From Desulfobacteraceae bacterium (lineage in GTDB: Bacteria > Desulfobacterota > Desulfobacteria > Desulfobacterales > Desulfosalsimonadaceae), in contig JAGXHH010000247.1 in the NCBI GenBank assembly GCA_024636355.1, forward strand, positions 1 to 18,647: a stretch of 18,647 nucleotides of DNA. The letters are read 5' to 3'. Below the pieces are notes generated by a model. It was not told where the DNA came from and ran no database searches. It saw only the letters and a list, made by a program, of their open reading frames with translations. Positions 1 to 4,065 of this stretch are shown here, one piece after another (the stretch's first letter is position 1; the number at the start of each line of letters is the position of its first letter). The position numbers and the translations under genes were made by a program.

Positions 1-95
1 CGACGATCTCCACCACCTCCAAAGCCTCCTCCGCTTCTACCACCACCAAAGCCACCGCCACCTCCACCGCCGAAGCGTGATGGGCGACGTTCACC
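1..95. other. Low-complexity Gly/Pro-codon-rich stretch at window edge
   Basis: Positions 1-77 are built from CCACC/CCTCC-type triplets. Read on the minus strand they give a glycine-rich tail (SRFGGGG, then GFGGGRSGGGF, then GGGGDRR), which resembles the C-terminal tail of small RRM RNA-binding proteins. Read in the frame of the downstream metallo-hydrolase they give Ser/Thr/Ala repeats ending in TGA at 79-81. No RRM body lies upstream of the glycine tail on the minus strand; that strand there is simply the antisense of the hydrolase fragment. The join between the two lies at about 78-95. It could be a genomic rearrangement or an assembly join at a repetitive contig end; the sequence alone does not decide. 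Confidence 0.5.
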
Positions 96-560
96 TTGTG
101 GGCGAGCTTCATGCTGGTCGGATCGGAAACCACCATCTACTATGGTGCAGACAGCGGCTATTTCATCGGCTTCCGGGAATTCGGCCGGCGTTTTCCGGAC
201 ATCGACTATGCGCTCCTGTCGACCACCGCCTACCATCCCCGGTGGTTCATGCATTACGCGCACGCCAACATCGACGAAACCATCGATGCCTTCCATGACC
301 TCGGAGCGAAATACGTCATTCCCACCCAGTGGGGCACCTTTTCCCTCGGAAACGAGCCCGCCGGCTACCCCGCCCTTGATTTGAAACGCCATATTAAAGC
401 CCGCCGGCTCGATCCAGCCCGGTATATCATAATGGATATCGGGGAGATGCTCCCGGTCGAAAAAGCGGACACCAGGGAATTTGTAGGTCGGGATTCACAT
501 CCCGACGCCCGCTCCCACGAAGGCAGCAGATTTCGTCGGGAAAGGAGTCATCCCCACTAA
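82..560 (+). pseudogene. C-terminal fragment of an MBL-fold metallo-hydrolase (NAPE-PLD/UlaG-like)
   Basis: The readable protein begins around TFTLWASF, then contains the conserved GADSGY metal-ligand region, AYHPRWFMHYAHANIDE, and QWGTFSLGNEP, which together match the C-terminal third to half of NAPE-PLD-like members of the metallo-beta-lactamase superfamily. The N-terminal half, including the HxHxDH metal motif, is missing; low-complexity DNA and an in-frame TGA (79-81) stand in its place. The first ATG in frame is at 111, inside a conserved strand, so it is not a natural start. The 3' end is also unusual: after roughly residue EF the frame runs straight into an interspersed repeat at 483, adding about 25 non-homologous residues before TAA at 558-560. 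The family assignment is solid; an active product is unlikely. Confidence 0.75.
483..545 (+). repeat. Interspersed palindromic repeat, GTAGGTCGGGATT type
   Basis: The element opens with GTAGGTCGGGATT and forms a hairpin with stem GTCGGGAT/ATCCCGAC and loop TCAC at 487-506. It continues through GCCCGCTCCCACGAAG to a second TCGGGAAA. The first 40 bases are identical to the reverse complement of part of 15241-15310, so this is a genuine dispersed family and not a chance palindrome. It sits inside the tail of the broken metallo-hydrolase frame and supplies its last codons. Confidence 0.85.
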
Positions 561-631
561 CGAACATATTGGGGTTTTGGGTGGGGGGGCTGGTTCATTA
601 GATCAGATCCCAAGCCCAAGCTTGGATACTA

Positions 632-964
632 TTATGTCAATTTCTGCAGTTTACTTTTTAATTCGGGCAAGTCCACCTGTACTATCTGCCAGACAATTTC
701 CGTATCTATCCCAAAATACTCGTGTACAATACGGTTTCGTAGTCCGATAATCTTTCTCCATTCTATGGCATTGTTATTAACTCTAAAACTATCCGGCAAC
801 CGATTGGCAGCTTCACCAATGACTTCAAGATTTCGAACAACGGCATCAATTGTTTTCTCATCTTCGAGAAACTCAGTTTTCGATAATTTCCGAACATAGC
901 GTTCAATTTTATCGATCGCCTCAACAATATCTTCGATGAGCAAATCTATTGATCTTTTAGACAT
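632..964 (-). CDS. hepT: HepT-like ribonuclease toxin (DUF86 family)
   Basis: A 110-residue, mainly helical protein of the HEPN-superfamily DUF86/HepT type. The defining RX4HXY active-site motif is present as RNRIVHEY, with R76, H81 and Y83. HepT proteins are RNases whose toxicity is blocked when the partner MntA adds AMP groups to the tyrosine of this motif. The ATG at 964 overlaps the stop codon of the upstream mntA by 8 bases (957-964), the usual arrangement of the pair, which implies translational coupling. Length is normal for the family and all motif residues are intact, so the toxin looks functional. The name follows from family and neighbour; whether it cuts RNA in this organism is inferred. 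Confidence 0.9.
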   Translation of the reverse strand: MSKRSIDLLIEDIVEAIDKIERYVRKLSKTEFLEDEKTIDAVVRNLEVIGEAANRLPDSFRVNNNAIEWRKIIGLRNRIVHEYFGIDTEIVWQIVQVDLPELKSKLQKLT

Positions 965-1247
965 CGATCGACTCCTGTTCGATCATTGGCCGGTATCTCT
1001 CATTTACTGATCTAAGTGAAACCACATCTACCCGGGTGCCGAGTAACTGTTCGATTGTATCGGCAAGTGTTACAAAATCCAGACCAATACTTGGATCCAC
1101 GTCAACAAGAACATCTATATCGCTCTGTCCGGATTCATCGCCACGAGCGACTGACCCAAACAAAGCCAGCCGTCTGACTTTGAATCGTTTTGCCAGATCC
1201 CCTTTATTAACAGCCAGAATTCGAAGAATTTCCTCGCGTGTTTTCAT
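957..1247 (-). CDS. mntA: MntA-like antitoxin, minimal nucleotidyltransferase
   Basis: A 96-residue protein of the DNA polymerase beta-like minimal nucleotidyltransferase family. The GSX10DXD signature is complete: G31-S32, ten residues, then D43 and D45, with a likely third acidic residue at D74. In MntA/HepT systems this enzyme transfers AMP from ATP to the HepT toxin and neutralises it. I chose ATG 1247 (protein starting MKTREEIL) rather than an upstream TTG at 1265, because family members begin this way and because AGGAAAGAGG lies directly before this ATG. It is the first gene of the two-gene operon and overlaps hepT by 8 bases. A plausible promoter lies at 1319-1346. Confidence 0.9.
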   Translation of the reverse strand: MKTREEILRILAVNKGDLAKRFKVRRLALFGSVARGDESGQSDIDVLVDVDPSIGLDFVTLADTIEQLLGTRVDVVSLRSVNERYRPMIEQESIDV

Positions 1248-1318
1248 AACCTCTTTCCTGTCCAAAATGGATGGCGGACGAACAATCTTGCGTAACTGCT
1301 GTTTCGGCGCTCAGTGAT

Positions 1319-1346
1319 ATGATATGCAAATTTCATAGAATATCAA
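1319..1346 (-). promoter_or_regulatory. Candidate sigma-70-type promoter for mntA-hepT
   Basis: On the minus strand, TTGATA (1346-1341) and TATCAT (1324-1319) are separated by 16 bases. This places the transcript start roughly 65 bases upstream of the mntA ATG at 1247. The match to consensus is good but the spacer is one base short of optimal. Confidence 0.5.
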
Positions 1347-1419
1347 GAGTTATCCCGGCAATGGGTTCAAGCAGAAAAGAACATTTTCGTTCCTATCTGT
1401 TCGCCTTTGTTATTAAACC

Positions 1420-1547
1420 TATATGGATATCGGGAAAACTCCAGTAACTGAGATCTTAAAAACCCTGAAAGGGCATCACATACCAACCCCTTTGGGGTAA
1501 ATATGATCTATAAATTAAACAACTGGAGCATTCCCGATGTCCAGATA
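1420..1547. repeat. MITE-like element with about 21-bp terminal inverted repeats
   Basis: The left end GGATATCGGGAAAACTCCAG (from 1425) is matched by the right end ACTGGAGCATTCCCGATGTC (from 1522), whose reverse complement differs by only a few bases; weaker pairing continues outward to about 1420 and 1547. The interior carries no reading frame but has a perfect hairpin, ACCCC-TTT-GGGGT, at 1486-1498. A second element with closely related ends lies at 16938-17095. Size, ends and lack of coding fit a non-autonomous element; no transposase or clear target duplication is visible. Confidence 0.6.
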
Positions 1548-1627
1548 AACCTATTTTGGATCTTTCCAGAATGGCGCCCTTCACAAGAAAAGCATGGGAT
1601 CAAAAGCCATTTTACCCCTCATCCCGG

Positions 1628-1648
1628 CCTTCTCCCGGAGGGAGAAGG
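1628..1648. repeat. Perfect 9-bp hairpin in intergenic DNA
   Basis: CCTTCTCCC (1628-1636) pairs perfectly with GGGAGAAGG (1640-1648) around a GGA loop. The surrounding CTCATCCCGGCC context resembles a palindromic intergenic repeat seen in many bacterial genomes. There is no T-run after it, so it is not a typical intrinsic terminator. Confidence 0.55.
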
Positions 1649-1790
1649 GGAAAGCCGCTTCGATTGGCCGTTTGGTGATTTCTCCGATGGGCATTGGTTA
1701 GAAATGATTTGAAAACCGTGTCAATCGCCAATAACCTCATTTACAAAAGAACGTGTTTATTTCATCTCCGGAGATATTCCGTGGACGCCG

Positions 1791-2528
1791 ATGAAAAAAC
1801 CGGTCCGGGAATCCACGTTCGCCCTGCTGACATCGGCCGGCATCAGCATGAAGACGCAGGCCGCCTTTGACATGGAGCGGGAAAAGCAGGAACCGCTCTG
1901 GGGCGATCCCAGTTTCCGGATGATCCCAAAGGATGCAAAGACGGCGGATATCAATATGAACCACCTGCACGTCAACACCCGGTTCGTAAAAGAAGACATC
2001 AACGTGATGCTCCCGATCCACCGGTTTGCCGAATTCGAACAGGAAGGGATTATCGGCCGGCTTGCGCCTACCCATTATTCCACGTACGGCTACCAGATCG
2101 ATCCGACGGCGCTGATGACCGACACCATGCCGGAAATTGCAAAGCAGATGCGCTCCGAAGGCGTGGACGCGGCCCTGCTGACCCCCACCTGACCGCTCTG
2201 CTGCCGGTCCGTGGGACTGGTGGCCCGTTTTTTGGAGGAAAACGGATTTTCGACGGTGATGCTCACCATGGTGCCGGAATTCAACCGGGAGATCGGGATT
2301 CCCCGGGTGGCAGCCATTGAATACCCGTTCGGCCGCCCCATAGGGCATGTCGATGATGTGGAAGGACAGCGCGCGGTGCTTATGGCGGCACTTGCCGTGC
2401 TGGAGAAAGCCGACGCACCGGGCCAGGTGCATCATCTGCCGTTTACCTGGATAGAGGATCCGAAAGAGACCGACTGGCAGCCGCCGGAACCGTCGCCGAT
2501 TATTAAGATGATGTTTAAGAAGGGGTAG
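1791..2528 (+). CDS. Probable selenoprotein, GrdB/PrdB-like (glycine/betaine/D-proline reductase B family), UGA = Sec134
   Basis: Two adjacent open segments in the same frame (1791-2189 and 2193-2525) are joined by one TGA at 2190-2192. Read through, they give a 245-residue protein of the glycine/sarcosine/betaine/D-proline reductase selenoprotein B family. Family hallmarks lie on both sides: AAFDMEREKQEPLWGDPSFR, INMNHLHVNT and GIIGRLAPTHYS before, and SVGLVARFLEENG, LTMVPEFNREIGIPRVAAIE and YPFGRPIGH after. The TGA falls in VDAALLTPT-Sec-PLCCRSV, giving a Sec-x-x-Cys redox motif where I expect relatives to carry Cys-Pro-x-Cys. A SECIS-like hairpin follows (2200-2224). Size and central Sec resemble PrdB rather than full-length GrdB; no other reductase subunit is nearby, so the substrate is unknown. 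The start is unresolved: the frame stays open back to 1713 and encodes the expected IPWTP just before ATG 1791, but I see no ATG, GTG or TTG there and no Shine-Dalgarno for 1791. It may start further upstream across a frameshift, or be 5'-damaged. Confidence 0.8.
2200..2224 (+). promoter_or_regulatory. Bacterial SECIS-like hairpin directing Sec insertion at UGA 2190
   Basis: GCTGCCGGTCC (2200-2210) pairs with GGACTGGTGGC (2214-2224) to make an 11-bp stem with three G-U wobbles and a GUG apical loop (2211-2213). The loop begins 18 bases after the UGA and starts with G. This fits the described bacterial SECIS pattern: a loop G in the first two positions, 16-37 bases from the UGA, and a 4-14-bp stem. 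The element lies inside the coding sequence, as bacterial SECIS elements do. Binding by SelB is inferred. Confidence 0.7.
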
Positions 2529-2570
2529 GGGTTGGGCGTTGGGCGGGGGTGGCAGGAGCACTGCGTGGAA

Positions 2571-2838
2571 GCAGGAGTTTCCGGTAACCGGGTTCCCAAG
2601 CTGGAGCTTGGGAACCAGTGAATCCCAGACCCTGGAGCACCAAGGGCGGGGGCGATTCGTGAATCGCCCCTACAGATAACCATTCTACATCGGCGTAACC
2701 CCCCACGGATAACCATTGTACATCGGCGTAACATGGTGCGTTGTCATGGGACAGGAAGCGGAGCTTCCGGGAACCGGGTTCCCAAGCTGGAGCCTGGGAA
2801 CCAGCAGAAAATATGTAGGGGCGATTCACGAATCGCCC
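2571..2838. repeat. Mosaic repeat block A (copy of 3660-3944)
   Basis: The 355-base gap 2529-2883 is almost entirely repeat DNA with no gene. In order it holds: a perfect 12-bp hairpin GGTTCCCAAGCT-GG-AGCTTGGGAACC split at 2602/2605 (2591-2616); a palindrome with arms GGGCGATTC/GAATCGCCC (2650-2669); two tandem units containing AACCATTGTACATCGGCG or a one-base variant (about 2675-2699 and 2708-2732); a second, one-mismatch copy of the GGTTCCC hairpin (2777-2802); and an inverted copy of the GGGCGATTC palindrome (2819-2838). From 2571 to 2743 the sequence closely matches 3660-3845, in the same orientation. Confidence 0.85.
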
Positions 2839-2883
2839 TGCCGGGATGGGGCAGAATGTCCAGGGATATGAAACAGAGGCGAA

Positions 2884-3294
2884 TTATCCGTTAAATTGAT
2901 TGAGGAATTCTGCGGGGGTGATAATTGGGGCATTCCGGAAAGATTTCAGGGTAAGCAGGTGCCGGTCGCCACTGAGGATGCAAGCGGCCTTCACTGCTTG
3001 GGCGCAATAGAGGAACAAATCGTCCGAAGAATCGTCGATGACGATAACCGGTCGTTTCGCGGGCAACTCCGCAATCTCGAAATACGGCAGAATTTCCCTG
3101 TAAACCAGGTATTCGATTTCCGCTTCAGTCAGCTCAAACCGGGGATATGACAAGACCTGGATGTATTCATCAAGTATTTCTTTTGAAATATAAGGTGTTA
3201 TTTTCGACGCGCGCCACATCGGGATCAATTCTGCCGGTGTTCCGCCGAAAAGCAGCGCAGATACCACTACGTTCGTATCAATGACCACCCGCAT
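2884..3294 (-). CDS. PIN-domain toxin of a type II toxin-antitoxin system
   Basis: A 136-residue PIN-domain protein (putative toxin component, PIN family), expected to be a metal-dependent RNase. The acidic active-site residues are all in place: D6 in RVVIDTN, E43 in LDEYI, D91/D92 in DDSSDDLFL and D110 in SGDRHLL. I chose ATG 3294 because it forms a TAATG overlap with the stop codon of the upstream antitoxin gene and puts the first strand (MRVVIDT) at the N-terminus as in relatives; an ATG at 3312 is also possible and would add six residues. No truncation or missing residue is seen. The RNA target cannot be told from the sequence. Confidence 0.9.
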   Translation of the reverse strand: MRVVIDTNVVVSALLFGGTPAELIPMWRASKITPYISKEILDEYIQVLSYPRFELTEAEIEYLVYREILPYFEIAELPAKRPVIVIDDSSDDLFLYCAQAVKAACILSGDRHLLTLKSFRNAPIITPAEFLNQFNG

Positions 3295-3521
3295 TATTTT
3301 TCCCGAGCCCATTTCACCGCTTCATGGACGCTGTCGGAATCAAGTCCCAGTTTCTGCATCTTTTGCCGGATTTTGTCCAGGTCGGTATCATAGGTTTTAA
3401 CCGGTCGGAGCAGGATAATACCGTCTTCAAGCTGAACCTCCAGATATTTCACGCCAGGTAACTGGTCCATGATTTTTTTGGGAAGGGTCACCTGGTTCTT
3501 GGATGTGATCTTAGCAAGCAT
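3294..3521 (-). CDS. AbrB/MazE-type antitoxin
   Basis: A 75-residue protein beginning MLAKITSKNQVTLPKKI, the classic N-terminal swapped-hairpin AbrB/SpoVT-type DNA-binding domain, followed by VQLEDGIILLRPV and a charged helical C-terminus that probably binds the PIN toxin. Such antitoxins neutralise the toxin and repress their own operon. AAGGA sits about seven bases before the ATG. Its stop TAA overlaps the toxin ATG by one base, so the toxin is translationally coupled to it. A near-consensus promoter lies at 3562-3591; autoregulation there is inferred from the family. Confidence 0.9.
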   Translation of the reverse strand: MLAKITSKNQVTLPKKIMDQLPGVKYLEVQLEDGIILLRPVKTYDTDLDKIRQKMQKLGLDSDSVHEAVKWAREK

Positions 3522-3561
3522 TCTCTTTTCCTTATTCCTTGTTTCCTTACAATCGCAAATA

Positions 3562-3591
3562 AGAATATACGGATAAGGGTATTATTGTCAA
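3562..3591 (-). promoter_or_regulatory. Sigma-70-type promoter for the AbrB/PIN operon
   Basis: On the minus strand a perfect TTGACA (3591-3586) is followed after 16 bases by TATATT (3569-3564); the overlapping alternative TATTCT (3567-3562) gives an 18-base spacer. The promoter lies about 40 bases upstream of the antitoxin ATG. The AT-rich stretch contrasts with the flanking GC-rich repeats. Confidence 0.7.
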
Positions 3592-3659
3592 CCGCGTTGA
3601 AAAAAAGCCGGATGAAAGAATGGGCGAGGGGTGTTTGTGTGATGGGACAGGGACAGGAA

Positions 3660-3944
3660 GCAGGAGCTTCCGGTAACCGGGTTCCCAAGCTGGAGCTTGG
3701 GAACCAGTGAATCCCAGACCCTGAAGTTTAGACATTTTGCACCAAGGGCGGGGGCGATTCGTGAATCGCCCCTACGGATAACCATTGTACATCGGCGTAC
3801 CCCCCCCACGGATAACCATTGTACATCGGCGTAACATGGTGCGTTGCCGAAAACATTGGCCGCAACGAACAGGAAAACAGCATCTGGGTATCCGATGGGA
3901 AATGTTCTCGGTCTCGCGATGTGGGGGCGATTCACGAATCGCCC
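3660..3944. repeat. Mosaic repeat block B (copy of 2571-2838)
   Basis: The 544-base gap 3522-4065 contains the toxin operon promoter, then this block, and no supported gene. The block repeats the order of block A in the same orientation: the perfect GGTTCCC hairpin (3680-3705), the GGGCGATTC/GAATCGCCC palindrome (3752-3771), two tandem AACCATTGTACATCGGCG units (about 3776-3800 and 3811-3835), then after unrelated sequence an inverted copy of the palindrome (3925-3944). It differs from block A by about 16 extra bases near 3723-3740 and lacks the second GGTTCCC hairpin. A degenerate half palindrome follows at about 4002-4013. Confidence 0.85.
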
Positions 3945-4065
3945 TTCCGACGGATTCGTTTGTGTGCAGGGTGATTAAAAAAGGATTAGATTTTCGGTCA
4001 TGGGCGATTCGTGCCCAGGCAGCTGATGGTATGTCCCCCGGAAATCAGGTAAAAAGGAGATTGCC

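Larger units (their letters stand above)
1248..1790. other. Intergenic region without a supported gene
   Basis: Between mntA and the UGA-containing gene I find no credible coding sequence on either strand. The region holds the mntA promoter candidate (1319-1346), a terminal-inverted-repeat element (1420-1547), a perfect hairpin (1628-1648) and, from 1713 on, the open but startless 5' extension of the selenoprotein frame. Confidence 0.6.

Noticed and set aside
79..81. TGA before the metallo-hydrolase fragment as a second selenocysteine codon
   Set aside because: No homology continues upstream of it; the preceding sequence is low-complexity, so it is a junction and not a recoded codon.
1503..1712. 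69-residue plus-strand frame upstream of the selenoprotein
   Set aside because: It starts inside the MITE-like element and runs through the 1628-1648 hairpin; no family resemblance.
1737..2561. Long open frame on the minus strand (274 residues) opposite the selenoprotein gene
   Set aside because: It is His/Arg-rich with no recognisable domain and lies exactly antisense to a protein with clear family motifs; it is a shadow frame.
2675..2732. Tandem units as a CRISPR array
   Set aside because: Only two units per block, spacing of a few bases rather than about 30-base spacers, and no cas genes.
2432..3935. Several open frames crossing the mosaic repeat blocks (for example those containing GSQAPAWEPG and YADVQWLSVG)
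   Set aside because: They are translations of repeat DNA, recur in both blocks, and match no protein family.
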